A DNA stretch of 64,000 nucleotides from Pelagimonas sp. (GCA_025210265.1 JAOASD010000031.1:124001-188000), one strand, 5' to 3'; shown: positions 37,773-46,245, counted from the stretch's first letter. Made by a program: numbers and translations. The notes: generated by a model not told the origin, from the sequence alone.

Positions 37773-38093
37773 TTAGCGCATACGGTCCTGCGTGGGCTGG
37801 TTTTCGGGCGGCGCAACCTCTTTCTGGCGCTGCACATAATGCATGCGATCCTGTTCGCGAGCCTTCTGGATAGTGCCGTAGGCCTGTTCCTGCAGCCTTG
37901 CGGCACGCAGCAGGTCGCGATCGGGGATCGACGTGGTTTTATGCCATTCGCCGCTCTCATCGCGGTAAGAGCGCTTGAGTTCGGTGTTGTACATAACCCC
38001 CTTGTCGGTCTCTTTGCGCCAGATCGCGCATTCAAGGCTGCCATCGCGGTGGCGGTCAAAGGGGCGGTTTTCGGCTTGGAGTTGGTCGTTCAT
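37773..38093 (-). CDS. Conserved plasmid/island protein, unknown function
   Basis: A 106-residue basic, hydrophilic protein (RPFDRHRDGSLECAIWRKET, LKRSYRDESGEWHKTTSIPD). Its first 65 residues have the pattern of a small beta-rich protein family common on Rhodobacteraceae plasmids and conjugative islands, never characterised to my knowledge. A purine-rich site precedes the Met at 38093. It is divergent from the ArdA remnant. Confidence 0.55.
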   Translation of the reverse strand: MNDQLQAENRPFDRHRDGSLECAIWRKETDKGVMYNTELKRSYRDESGEWHKTTSIPDRDLLRAARLQEQAYGTIQKAREQDRMHYVQRQKEVAPPENQPTQDRMR

Positions 38094-38126
38094 CTAAGGG
38101 TCCTTTCTTGCTGCTAAGGGGTTCTT

Positions 38127-38366
38127 TTGGGCGAATGCGGATACAGCTTTGATGCGCAGGATTGCCCCGATAGCCATGGCATCGATTTTTACTACGTGGA
38201 CAGTCTGCGCGATTTGGCCGAGCGCTTTGTCGAGGACGGTGTTTACGGCGACATCTCCGAACCTCTGCAATTCTACATCGACTATGACGCCATCGCCCGT
38301 GATCTGGCATGTGAATACACCGAAACCAGTATCGCAGGGGAACGCTTGGTCTATCGCGCCGCGTGA
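38127..38366 (+). pseudogene. ArdA-type antirestriction protein, C-terminal remnant
   Basis: About 79 residues that match the end of ArdA antirestriction proteins: the acidic segment DSLRDLAERFVED and the terminal FYIDYDAIARDL block. Intact ArdA has about 165-180 residues; the first half is missing and only a TTG is available as start, so I read it as a truncated copy. ArdA mimics DNA to block type I restriction enzymes when mobile DNA enters a cell. Its presence supports a conjugative origin for this island. Confidence 0.55.
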
Positions 38367-38450
38367 GGGGGACTGCAGCCCCAAGCCGCCCAAAGCGGGG
38401 CGGTTTCAGGGTGCAATCCCGCGCCACCTAGCAGCGAAAGGAATAATCAA

Positions 38451-40148
38451 ATGACCCTGCAATTTATTGACCTTACCCACCTGACCGTCAGCCCCCTGAA
38501 CGTGCGCAAATTTGGCGCGAAAGAGTGTGACGACCTTGTCAGCAGCATCCGCGCCCTTGGCGTCTTGCAGCCGCTTTTGGTGCGTCCCATGGACGATGGC
38601 TTTGAAGTCATCGCCGGACAGCGCCGTTTGAATGCGTGCCGCATCATCGCAGAAGAGGGCGAGATTGACCCGATCCCGTGCCTTGTGATGACCGAAGGCG
38701 ATGATGCCGCCGCCCTTGAGGCCAGTCTGGCCGAGAATATCGAGCGTCTGCCGATGGACGAGGTGGATCAATACAAGGCCTTCGCCCAACTGATGAAGCA
38801 AGGTCGCAATGCTGACGACATCGCCGCCACCTTTGGCATCACCCCGCGCATGGTGGCGCAGCGTCTGGCCTTGGGGCGGCTGCATCCGCCGATCCTGACC
38901 GCCTATCGCAAGGGCGACGTCCGTGCGGGCGACATCCGCAATCTGACCATGGCAACGCCGAAACAGCAACAGGACTGGTGGGCACTGATGAAAGACGAAG
39001 AGACCTATGCCCCGACCGGACAGCGGCTGAAAGACTGGCTGTTTGGTGGGGCGCATATTCCCACAGCCAATGCCCTCTTTGATCTGGACGAAAGCGGGCT
39101 TGCAGTGGTGGCTGATCTCTTTGGCGAGGACAGCTATTTCGCCGATGCCGAGGCGTTTTGGACGCTGCAAAACACCGCTATTGCCGAGGCCGTGGAGGCA
39201 CTCAAAGCCGAAGGCTGGAGCGACGTGATCCTGATGGATCGCGGCAATTGGTTCGCCAATTGGGATCATCGCAGTTGCACCAAAGAGGATGGCGGCAAGG
39301 TCTTTGTTACCACCACTCATCAGGGTGAAGTCACCTTCCACAAGGGCTATATCACCAATGCCGAAGCCAAACGCCGCGAGAAGGCCGAGGCCGCGCCCGC
39401 CGAAAAGCCCGAACTGACCAAAGCCGCGCAGACCTATGTCGATCTGCACCGCCATGCCGCCCTGCGCGCTGATATGTTGGGGCAGACGGGACTGGCCTTG
39501 CGCCTGATCGCAGCCCACATGATTGCCGGATCATCGCTGTGGACGGTTGAGCGCGAGCCGCAGAAAGCCGAAAAACCCGAGGTCGCCGAAAGCCTCGCGG
39601 CCATCCCAGCGCAACAGGCCTTTGACACCGAACGCGCCGCCATCGCGGAGCTGCTGGGCATCGACACCGCGCAAATCTTGCCCGAGCACGGCGCGTGGCA
39701 TGTCATCCGCCCCGACATGGGCAAAATGCTCACCCATCTGATGACGCTCAGCGATGACGATCTGCTCCGCATCCTGACCTTCCTGATGGCAGACAGCCTC
39801 GCGATCACCAGCCCGATCATTGACGATCTGGCGAAAGAGCTGGGCACCGACATGTCCAAACACTGGCAACCGGACGAGACCTTCTTCGCCCTGATCCGCG
39901 ACAAACAGGTGCTCAATGCCATGGTCGGCGAGTACGCAGGCCAAACGGCGGCGGCAGAACACATCACCGCCACCGCCAAGACCCAACGCGCCATCCTCAC
40001 CGCCTGCACGAACGGCACCCGCACCCCCGCCAACCCCAACTGGATGCCCCTCTATATGGCCTTCCCGCAGGGCAGCTATCGGGAGCAGGAAGAAACCGAG
40101 AAGATGAAGTCAGAGCCGTGCGAGTTCACCGCCGTCGCAGCGGAATAG
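38451..40148 (+). CDS. ParB/RepB-like partition nuclease-domain protein
   Basis: A 565-residue ParB-superfamily protein. The N-terminal ParB domain (about 1-95) has SPLNVRKFGAKECDDLVSSI and VIAGQRRLNACR; a helix-turn-helix follows (about 120-145, IAATFGITPRMVAQRLALGR). The long C-terminal half is Ala/Glu-rich with no known domain. Stand-alone large ParB-like proteins of this type are frequent on Rhodobacteraceae plasmids and integrative elements. No ParA partner lies nearby, so it is probably a DNA-binding regulator rather than a segregation protein. AAAGGAA precedes the start; hairpins at 40159-40181 and after 40198 follow. Confidence 0.82.
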   Translation: MTLQFIDLTHLTVSPLNVRKFGAKECDDLVSSIRALGVLQPLLVRPMDDGFEVIAGQRRLNACRIIAEEGEIDPIPCLVMTEGDDAAALEASLAENIERLPMDEVDQYKAFAQLMKQGRNADDIAATFGITPRMVAQRLALGRLHPPILTAYRKGDVRAGDIRNLTMATPKQQQDWWALMKDEETYAPTGQRLKDWLFGGAHIPTANALFDLDESGLAVVADLFGEDSYFADAEAFWTLQNTAIAEAVEALKAEGWSDVILMDRGNWFANWDHRSCTKEDGGKVFVTTTHQGEVTFHKGYITNAEAKRREKAEAAPAEKPELTKAAQTYVDLHRHAALRADMLGQTGLALRLIAAHMIAGSSLWTVEREPQKAEKPEVAESLAAIPAQQAFDTERAAIAELLGIDTAQILPEHGAWHVIRPDMGKMLTHLMTLSDDDLLRILTFLMADSLAITSPIIDDLAKELGTDMSKHWQPDETFFALIRDKQVLNAMVGEYAGQTAAAEHITATAKTQRAILTACTNGTRTPANPNWMPLYMAFPQGSYREQEETEKMKSEPCEFTAVAAE

Positions 40149-40158
40149 GCAAAGACTG

Positions 40159-40228
40159 GCGAAGCGGTATTGCCGCTTCGCCGCTTGAAAAAAACTGCCG
40201 CGCGCGGGGGCAAGCCCCCACGCGCGGC
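40159..40228 (+). terminator. Hairpins after the parB-like gene
   Basis: GCGAAGCGG (40159-40167) pairs with CCGCTTCGC (40173-40181). A second long stem follows, GCCGCGCG...GGGGGC with GCCCCC...CGCGCGGC (about 40198-40228). No T-run, so a weak or Rho-assisted terminator. Confidence 0.45.
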
Positions 40229-40229
40229 G

Positions 40230-40272
40230 TTGTCATACGCTCTGCTTTGACAAATATTGCCATTCTATGGCA
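40230..40272 (+). promoter_or_regulatory. parDE promoter and operator
   Basis: TTGTCA (40230-40235), 17 bases, AATATT (40253-40258). It is overlapped by the palindrome TGCCA-TTCTA-TGGCA (40258-40272), 21 bases upstream of the parD ATG. This is the usual place for autoregulation by the antitoxin. Confidence 0.6.
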
Positions 40273-40293
40273 TCCTTAAGGGAGGAGGTGCCT

Positions 40294-40548
40294 ATGATGG
40301 CCAGCATGAATATTTCCTTGCCGGACGCGATGAAAGATTGGGTGGAGACGCAAACCAGTTCTGGTCGTTACGACAACGCTAGCGAATACATGCGTGACCT
40401 GATCCGTCACGATCAGGATCGAGCGCAAAGGATCGCTGCGATGCAAAGCCTCGTCGATGAGGCCATGGCAAGTCCAGATAGCACGCGTTCGCTCGCTGAA
40501 ATCCGGCAAATCGCCCGCCAGAAGGCCGGAGTTGACGACACAGTATGA
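40294..40548 (+). CDS. parD: Antitoxin ParD
   Basis: An 84-residue ribbon-helix-helix protein. The DNA-binding strand and first helix are MNISLPDAMKDWVETQTSSG, followed by the family block RYDNASEYMRDLIRHDQ and a flexible C-terminus that covers the toxin. GGGAGGAGGT precedes the start; two adjacent Met codons are possible. The stop overlaps the parE start by four bases. It binds ParE and represses the operon, probably through the palindrome at 40258. Confidence 0.92.
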   Translation: MMASMNISLPDAMKDWVETQTSSGRYDNASEYMRDLIRHDQDRAQRIAAMQSLVDEAMASPDSTRSLAEIRQIARQKAGVDDTV

Positions 40549-40838
40549 CATTCAGGCTTTCTGCAAAGGCGGAAGCCGATCTGATCGATATCTATGTCAC
40601 CAGCGTGCAGAAGTTCGGTGTCGCGCAAGCTGAGCGGTATCAGGACAAAATCGAACATACTTTAATGCTGATCGGCACAACGCCGGAACTGGCACGGTTG
40701 CGCCGTGAAATCACACCGCCTGTCCGTATCCACCCTATTGGCTCGCATCTGATTGTCTATACCACAGATGACGGTGGAACGCGCATCCTGCGCGTCCGAC
40801 ATCAGCGTGAGAACTGGACACGAGATCCAGTAGAATAG
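40545..40838 (+). CDS. parE: Toxin ParE
   Basis: A 97-residue RelE/ParE-superfamily toxin. Visible are the start FRLSAKAEADLIDIYVTSVQ, the central YQDKIEHTLMLIGTTPELAR and the terminal strand ILRVRHQRENW. ParE proteins poison DNA gyrase. It overlaps parD by four bases and looks intact. In an integrative element the pair would stabilise inheritance by killing cells that lose it. Confidence 0.92.
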   Translation: MTFRLSAKAEADLIDIYVTSVQKFGVAQAERYQDKIEHTLMLIGTTPELARLRREITPPVRIHPIGSHLIVYTTDDGGTRILRVRHQRENWTRDPVE

Positions 40839-40967
40839 TCGAAAACCCACTTGAACCCGAAATTTGCACTGCAACGGGTAGTTGCGGTATAATATTATCT
40901 ATGAATTTAAGAGGGTTACATTGTCTTTTTGTTGTGAGGAGGTCGGGGTCATTGGGGCCGTGGAATC

Positions 40968-41027
40968 GTGAGCCTGAGATCAGGCTCACGCGGGATGAGG
41001 GCGTAGCGTCATCCCGCCGGAAGGCGG
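40968..41027 (+). promoter_or_regulatory. Three abutting hairpins before the 41034 gene
   Basis: GTGAGCCTGA/TCAGGCTCAC (40968-40989) is followed without a gap by GCGGGATGA/TCATCCCGC (40990-41017) and by CCGCC-GGAA-GGCGG (41014-41027). The third overlaps the second and holds the purine-rich ribosome site. The second and third cannot form together. Confidence 0.6.
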
Positions 41028-41033
41028 TATGTC

Positions 41034-41783
41034 ATGCGTGACTTCACCGAAGAGGAGCAGGCTGAACTGGTCGCAACAGCAAAACGCCAGGTCGATTTTG
41101 ACGATCAGCAACGCGAAGCCGCAGGTGTGGATGTAGGCCGCTATGCGCGCTTCTATCCGGTGGGGGACAGCCGTCACCCGGACGCCAAGAGAAAGAAAGA
41201 CCGCGAAGAACAGTTGCGTCGCACACTTGAAGAGTTAATGCGCGACCCGGAATATGCACGTCTCTACACCGAATTGGGCGATCGCTTGCGCGATGCGGAA
41301 ACAGAAGCGGATGCGACCATCGTGTTGATTGAGGCAAGGCTCGCTGAGGCTGCGCGGCACATCGAAGACATCGAGGACAGCGCAGCGCGTGGCCCGGATG
41401 GCCGGCTCGTATTCCGCTACGCGGATGGTCGTGTGGTTTATGCCGATGGCAGCGAAGTCGAGGACGAAATTGCGGAGGGCATCATCTGGCCAGACAATGC
41501 CCCAAGCGCCGAGGCGTATTTCGCGGCCCGTGATCGTCAGCGCGGTCTGGAAGCGCTACGGAACGATTGGCACACCTATCGCTATGACGTCATTGGCGAC
41601 ATCCGCAATCGCTACGAAACCGATGACCCACCCATGAGCAAGGGCGATCTGGAAGATGCCTTGGACGATATCGAACGTCTGGTGCCTGACGCCAGCGCGC
41701 TAGAAATTGCCAGAAACCCAAATGCGATACCAACGCCGCAAGTTATTTCGCTGCATTCCATCCCCACGGGACTCAGCACTTAG
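41034..41783 (+). CDS. Acidic coiled-coil island protein, unknown function
   Basis: A 249-residue soluble, strongly charged protein. The N-terminal half is helical (LVATAKRQVDFDDQQREAAG; EEQLRRTLEELMRDPEYARL), the middle has a small beta hairpin (GRLVFRYADGRVVYADGSEV), and the end is disordered. No family recognised. Three hairpins stand directly upstream and one may hide the ribosome site. The gene ends against a convergent gene, overlapping it by four bases. Codon use is close to that of the chromosome, unlike the modules further on. Confidence 0.6.
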   Translation: MRDFTEEEQAELVATAKRQVDFDDQQREAAGVDVGRYARFYPVGDSRHPDAKRKKDREEQLRRTLEELMRDPEYARLYTELGDRLRDAETEADATIVLIEARLAEAARHIEDIEDSAARGPDGRLVFRYADGRVVYADGSEVEDEIAEGIIWPDNAPSAEAYFAARDRQRGLEALRNDWHTYRYDVIGDIRNRYETDDPPMSKGDLEDALDDIERLVPDASALEIARNPNAIPTPQVISLHSIPTGLST

Positions 41784-42133
41784 TCGGTTGCAGCAAATGA
41801 ACCGCAAGCCTCTTCCAGCACCAGCAGGATAACGCCACTTGGATGGTATGAGGCGTTCTTTGCAATGAGGTTCCGAATTTTGTCATTTCGGGACTGCGAA
41901 ATTTCAGCGCTCTCGGCATACCAGCCATTCAAGCATTCCGCCGTTTTGGGGTTTGTGCGTGTGGAAACGAACGTCGCCATCACGACTGCCGTGTTGATGT
42001 AGCTGTCCTGGCCAACGCGATCCCACTGCAAGAAATCGGTTCCGGTAAAGCCCTCCGCTGCTGATTTCTGTGGAAAACTAGCCATAGTCGCAATCAGCCC
42101 GATTGCCAGCGCCCATGCTTCTATGCTGTTCAT
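41780..42133 (-). CDS. Small exported protein, unknown function
   Basis: A 117-residue protein with an N-terminal signal sequence (MNSIEAWALAIGLIATMASF, cut probably after SAAEG) and an 85-residue mature part with two Cys (ECLNGWY and EACGSF) that could form a disulfide. The pattern resembles small Rap1a/Tai-like periplasmic immunity proteins, but the match is too weak to name it. I place the start at 42133 rather than 42280. Its 3' end overlaps that of the convergent gene. Confidence 0.55.
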   Translation of the reverse strand: MNSIEAWALAIGLIATMASFPQKSAAEGFTGTDFLQWDRVGQDSYINTAVVMATFVSTRTNPKTAECLNGWYAESAEISQSRNDKIRNLIAKNASYHPSGVILLVLEEACGSFAATD

Positions 42134-42285
42134 ATTCCATGGTTTTTGTTCAACGGCAGGCTTTACGGAAAAGTGGTGGAGAGGTAAACACGTCTCCAAG
42201 CACAGCAAGGGTTTCAGGCGAGGCGATTTGCTCTGAAACCTATGGTTCAAACATGGTCGGAAAGGATGGTTTTGGATCAACCATC

Positions 42286-42897
42286 ATGCCAACCAGCCCC
42301 CGCCGTATCGGCTATGTCAGAACCTCTACCGAAAAACAGCGCGTTGACCGACAGGTGATGCAGCTGGAAGAAACCTGCGATCAGCTTGGGATCGAATACC
42401 TTTCTGCAGTCGCAAGGGAGCGCCCTGTTTTTGACGCGTTGCTGCGAGAGCTGCGCCCGGGCGATACCTTCGTCGTCGTGGATATTGATCGTGCGTTTCG
42501 CAGTGCCATCGATGCCATCTTGACCGCCGAACAACTTGATCGGCGTGGCATCCATTTCGAAATCCTCACGTTTCCGATGAACACGGGCACAGATGAGGGG
42601 GCATTCGTTTACGGGATTCTCGCGCTTGCCGCGCAGTTGGAGCGGAAAATCATCCGTCGCCGCACCAAAGAAGGTCTGGCCGCTGCGCGTCGCAGGGGCG
42701 TACGCCTCGGGCGCCCCTCGCACCTCGACACTGCAACGGTGCGCGACGCCTATACCTGGATGGCCGAAACGGGGCTGCCTTGCCGCTATGTTGCGGCTCT
42801 TCTGGGCGTGTCCCGTTTGACCTTGCAACGCAGTTTTCATCGCCTGCGTCTGACCTATCCAATTCCATCTAACCCGAAAGGAGAAACCGATGCCTGA
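42286..42897 (+). CDS. Serine resolvase/invertase, small type
   Basis: A 203-residue resolvase of the Hin/Tn3 group. Catalytic Ser14 lies in IGYVRTSTEKQ, the conserved DIDRAFRSAIDA and LAAQLERKIIRRRTKEGLAA follow, and a C-terminal helix-turn-helix (about 165-195, CRYVAALLGVSRLTLQRS) binds DNA. It probably resolves cointegrates or dimers of the mobile element. Start options are 42253 and 42286; the latter gives the usual short N-terminus. A tiny ORF begins eight bases before its stop. Confidence 0.85.
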   Translation: MPTSPRRIGYVRTSTEKQRVDRQVMQLEETCDQLGIEYLSAVARERPVFDALLRELRPGDTFVVVDIDRAFRSAIDAILTAEQLDRRGIHFEILTFPMNTGTDEGAFVYGILALAAQLERKIIRRRTKEGLAAARRRGVRLGRPSHLDTATVRDAYTWMAETGLPCRYVAALLGVSRLTLQRSFHRLRLTYPIPSNPKGETDA

Positions 42898-43027
42898 CAC
42901 CATCATCCATATCACCGAAGACGAACTATACCGCCTTGAGGTCGCCTATACTTCGATCCACGACGCCACCATCCGCACCGAGTTATTGCGCACCCTGGAA
43001 GCTTGGGTGCAGGATCAAGAGGCATAG
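42890..43027 (+). CDS. Very small acidic protein after the resolvase
   Basis: A 45-residue frame (MPDTIIHITEDELYRLEVAY at its start) with a clear ribosome site (AAAGGAGA) and an ATG overlapping the resolvase stop by eight bases. It is predicted to be one or two helices with net negative charge. The overlap and ribosome site argue for translation. Function unknown. The 171 bases after it contain nothing I recognise. Confidence 0.5.
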   Translation: MPDTIIHITEDELYRLEVAYTSIHDATIRTELLRTLEAWVQDQEA

Positions 43028-43198
43028 GTGCCTAGTGCGAGATCGGTCTTGGCAGAAACCGAGAGGTTTGGCGATAAATCCATGGCGTCTCACTATCGGG
43101 TGACATGAATTGCCTGGCATCAATCAGCGGTAGAAAATCTCTTTGAAATTCCCGCATCCTGCGATATATTGGTGTGAGATCCGATCAAAGAACTATAT

Positions 43199-44578
43199 GT
43201 GGTGGAGATTTTGCCTCAACAAACAGATCTTTCAAAAGCGCGAGAAGAAGCCGAGAAGATACATGCAACTGAAGTGCCTGTAAGGTCGCAGTTGCCGTTT
43301 ACATTGCTTCATGGCAGGAGCAAAAAGACAACAAAATTGCTCGCAAACTCAGGTTCCACGATTCCGATGAGTGGATCTAATCGTTGGTTCGATTTCGAGT
43401 TTACAGAGCCTGTTTTTCTCAACGAGATAATTGTCGACGAAGAGAACTATAGTACCTTCAACGAATTTGAATTTCGGTGGACACTGGCGCAGGGCGGCGA
43501 AGTCAATCAGGAGTTTGCAAAGAAGGGTGATGGCAACTATCGCGCGCCAATAAATCAGCTAGTACGGAAGGTATCTTTTAGACCGCCGAAAAAGTGGTTT
43601 ACCGACACAAAAATTACACGTGTGCAGCTGGTTGGTTTTCAAGTTGAAGAGCTTGAAGGTTTCATTCGTTTGGTAGCGCGGTTGGATCGATATAAGGAAA
43701 ACGTTTCCGCGGAAGCCAACAAGGCAATCGAGAACGCCGACGCAGCGAATGAGGAAGTAGCGCAGGCTGAACTCGACCGTGACGCGATAAATAATGAAAT
43801 TTCCGAAGCCAACCAGAAAGTAGCGGAACTAAATGCGAATTTAGGAAGGTTAACCGAACAACGGCAAGGTTTACTGGAAGATATAACTAAGCGGGAAGAA
43901 ACTATTTCCTCTCTTGATGAGAGGCGAAGTCAAGCTCAAGACATTATTTCTGAACGAACAGCAGCACGGGAAAGCTTGGCTAAGGAAGTTGCTGAGCTCA
44001 AGCAGGAGCTGCGTGCGCTTGAGGACGACGTGAATATGTTTCCCACCGAGATTGGAGCTTTCGTCTCTCAGGGTGGTCAAAACATCCGTACCTATTGGAA
44101 GTTAGCAGCTGTACCAATCGCCCTAATGGTCTTAGTCACGGGTTTACTCGTTTTTAACGCTGCGAATTTGACAACGGTGTTGGATGAAGGCGATACGGCA
44201 AAAATTTGGTCTATTTTGGTGACGAGGATTCCGTATGTTGTAATCGCTACGGCCATTATAACAGCCTCATATAAGTTAGCGCGTGTATTTGTCGCGGAAA
44301 TCATGCGGATTAATCAGCAAAGACTGAATCTCTCTAAGATTAGCATTGTCGCCACAGATGCATCTAACACTTCTCAAGAAGGGCTTACTGATCTTTCAGA
44401 TCGAGATCTTTATGAGTTGCGCACCGACTTGAAAATGCAACTTTTGCGGGATCATCTGAAGGAGTATCTGTCGGCGGATTTCCGGTATCAAGGAAAGGCC
44501 ACAAATAACTGGGCGCGCTTGCTTAAGACGCGTGGAGTTTCGGAGCCGGAAAATCCAGAAATCGCAGATGAGGCCTAG
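43199..44578 (+). CDS. Beta-domain/coiled-coil/two-helix membrane protein, unknown module A
   Basis: A 459-residue protein from a GTG start. Residues 30-155 look like a beta-sandwich of the F5/8C (discoidin) kind: RWFDFEFTEPVFLNEIIVDE, then ITRVQLVGFQVEEL. Residues 165-280 are a long coiled coil; hydrophobic helices lie at about 301-322 and 339-362; an 80-residue soluble C-terminus includes RTDLKMQLLRDHLKEYLSAD. No family recognised. Base composition is clearly AT-richer than the chromosome, which indicates foreign origin. It is followed on the same strand by another membrane protein, and the two may form one functional unit. A sensor of surface or DNA ligands is only a guess. Confidence 0.65.
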   Translation: MVEILPQQTDLSKAREEAEKIHATEVPVRSQLPFTLLHGRSKKTTKLLANSGSTIPMSGSNRWFDFEFTEPVFLNEIIVDEENYSTFNEFEFRWTLAQGGEVNQEFAKKGDGNYRAPINQLVRKVSFRPPKKWFTDTKITRVQLVGFQVEELEGFIRLVARLDRYKENVSAEANKAIENADAANEEVAQAELDRDAINNEISEANQKVAELNANLGRLTEQRQGLLEDITKREETISSLDERRSQAQDIISERTAARESLAKEVAELKQELRALEDDVNMFPTEIGAFVSQGGQNIRTYWKLAAVPIALMVLVTGLLVFNAANLTTVLDEGDTAKIWSILVTRIPYVVIATAIITASYKLARVFVAEIMRINQQRLNLSKISIVATDASNTSQEGLTDLSDRDLYELRTDLKMQLLRDHLKEYLSADFRYQGKATNNWARLLKTRGVSEPENPEIADEA

Positions 44579-44741
44579 CTCAGACTTTTTCAGCCTTTTT
44601 GCTTCCAATCCGAAAGAAAAAGCTAATATACGCCGCCACAATTTGCTCGGTTTCTTTCACGTCTTGGAAGCGTGGGGGGTGATCAAACGACAGGAGCGCC
44701 TGGTAGGTTGGGATAATTTCCTAGTTGGGGCATCGTGGTGA
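44568..44741 (+). CDS. Possible small ORF between modules A and B
   Basis: A 57-residue frame (MRPSSDFFSLFASNPKEKAN at its start) whose ATG overlaps the end of the preceding gene by 11 bases and whose stop lies 39 bases before the next start. It has a Trp-rich end (EAWGVIKRQERLVGW). No clear ribosome site is seen. Position argues for translation, composition is neutral. Low confidence. Confidence 0.3.
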   Translation: MRPSSDFFSLFASNPKEKANIRRHNLLGFFHVLEAWGVIKRQERLVGWDNFLVGASW

Positions 44742-44780
44742 AAATTTATGTATTTTTGAATTATTTTTGTGGAAAGAGTA

Positions 44781-46124
44781 ATGAGCATTGCGGCCTGGTT
44801 AACTGACACATTCAGCAACCGTGAAATCGCGTCTGGTGTTTGGGTGCTAGTTTCATTTTTCGGTGTTCTTTGCATTGGGTCCGCACGACAAATAATACCC
44901 GACTTGCTTAAAGCGGCGTTGCACTGGCGACTCATAATCTTGTTTGGTAGCTTCGCGCTCTGGGTTTCTGGGATGGCGTGGCTATATGGTCAAATCGGTT
45001 TGTGGTCGGATGAGCAGGTGTTCGCAACAATCATCTGGACGGTATTAAACGGTTTTGCGCTTCTTGGGCGCTCTCTCAATGCCGCCGAGGATGATCATTA
45101 CTTCAAGAAACTCATAAAAGACAACTTTCGGCTTACAGGCGCTTTCGAGTTCGTCTTTGTAGCGTTTTCGTTCTCGCTGATCGCTGAGCTTTTTCTTGTG
45201 CCAACGCTAGCATTTCTTGGTCTGCTTGCGGCTGTTGCGGGGGCAGAAGAAAAGACTAAATCCGTAAAAATCTTCTTGGAATACCTGATCGCCGCATTTG
45301 TAATTTATGTAATTTATCTGTCTGTTCGTCAGATTTTTGACGCGCCCGAACAGTTCTTCACAGCGAGTACAGGGCGCAACATGATCCTGCCTATCCTGTT
45401 CTCTATCGGAGCAGTTCCTCTGATCTATATTTGGTTTTGCGCTTCGCATATTCAGAAAGCCAAGATCGGAATTGATCAAAAGACCTTTCAATCTGATGAA
45501 CTCAAAGCATACGCACGACGTAGATTCTTCTTGGTTTTCTGTGCACGGCCTTGGCTGTTGAAACGCGCAGTAAGGCAGTTTCATGTGCTGCCTGCAAAAG
45601 AAAGGGCTGACGTTGACAGGATTATTCACGTCATACTCTCCCATGAACGTGAAGCCGAGGCTCCACCCGCGGTCGATCCGTCGGATGGTTGGAGTCCATA
45701 TGTCGCGCGCGAATTTTTGGCAGATTTTGGCCTGAGAACAGATGACTTTCATGACAGCGGATATGACGACGAGTGGTGGGCAGGTGCGCCTTACGTCGAT
45801 TTGGACAATGAACTGCTACCCAACAAAGCGACGTTCTACATCGAGGGTCGTGAGGGCGTGGTTGAAAGGCTGAAACTGACCGGAAAATTCAACGATGAGT
45901 TTCCCTCGCAGGCGGCGTTAGACCGATTGAACCAACTTGCCGGTGGGCTTGTGTCCGTCGCTCTAGGACTGACCCATGAAGAAGCCTTCTCAATGCTGGA
46001 AGATCAGGATGAGTTCACTGAACGCGTTGACAGTACCACGATTAAGCGTTGGTCAAAACGCTACCCAAGCGGAACCGGATTTGAGGTGTTTGTTACCTTG
46101 TCTAGAGGTCGGATGGTTGAGTGA
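44781..46124 (+). CDS. Multi-pass membrane protein with cytosolic C-domain, unknown module B
   Basis: A 447-residue protein with about seven hydrophobic helices in residues 15-222 (WVLVSFFGVLCIGSA, LIILFGSFALWVSGMAWLYG, FEFVFVAFSFSLIAELFLVP and others). A 225-residue soluble C-terminal domain follows, starting with a basic segment (ARRRFFLVFCARPWLLKRAV). The end is alpha/beta-like and acidic (DDEWWAGAPYVDLDNELLPN). No family recognised. GGAAAG precedes the ATG at 44781. AT-richer than the chromosome, same strand as module A, so probably cotranscribed. It is followed by a convergent gene. Confidence 0.65.
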   Translation: MSIAAWLTDTFSNREIASGVWVLVSFFGVLCIGSARQIIPDLLKAALHWRLIILFGSFALWVSGMAWLYGQIGLWSDEQVFATIIWTVLNGFALLGRSLNAAEDDHYFKKLIKDNFRLTGAFEFVFVAFSFSLIAELFLVPTLAFLGLLAAVAGAEEKTKSVKIFLEYLIAAFVIYVIYLSVRQIFDAPEQFFTASTGRNMILPILFSIGAVPLIYIWFCASHIQKAKIGIDQKTFQSDELKAYARRRFFLVFCARPWLLKRAVRQFHVLPAKERADVDRIIHVILSHEREAEAPPAVDPSDGWSPYVAREFLADFGLRTDDFHDSGYDDEWWAGAPYVDLDNELLPNKATFYIEGREGVVERLKLTGKFNDEFPSQAALDRLNQLAGGLVSVALGLTHEEAFSMLEDQDEFTERVDSTTIKRWSKRYPSGTGFEVFVTLSRGRMVE

Positions 46125-46214
46125 AGCAGCTGCGTTCAGCGCCAGCCGAGTAATACGTTTCGTAGAATGTAACACAGAGCCAGTGGGGAAATTTCACGGA
46201 GTAAAGAGAACACG

Positions 46215-46245
46215 CAAGATGTGCGGTGTAGTACACCGCATCTTG
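46215..46245. repeat. Near-perfect palindrome in a convergent gap
   Basis: CAAGAT-gt-GCGGTGTA (46215-46230), G, TACACCGC-ATCTTG (46232-46245): 14 paired bases broken only by a two-base bulge. There is no T-run. The surrounding 276 bases (46125-46400) hold no gene I can support. Confidence 0.6.
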
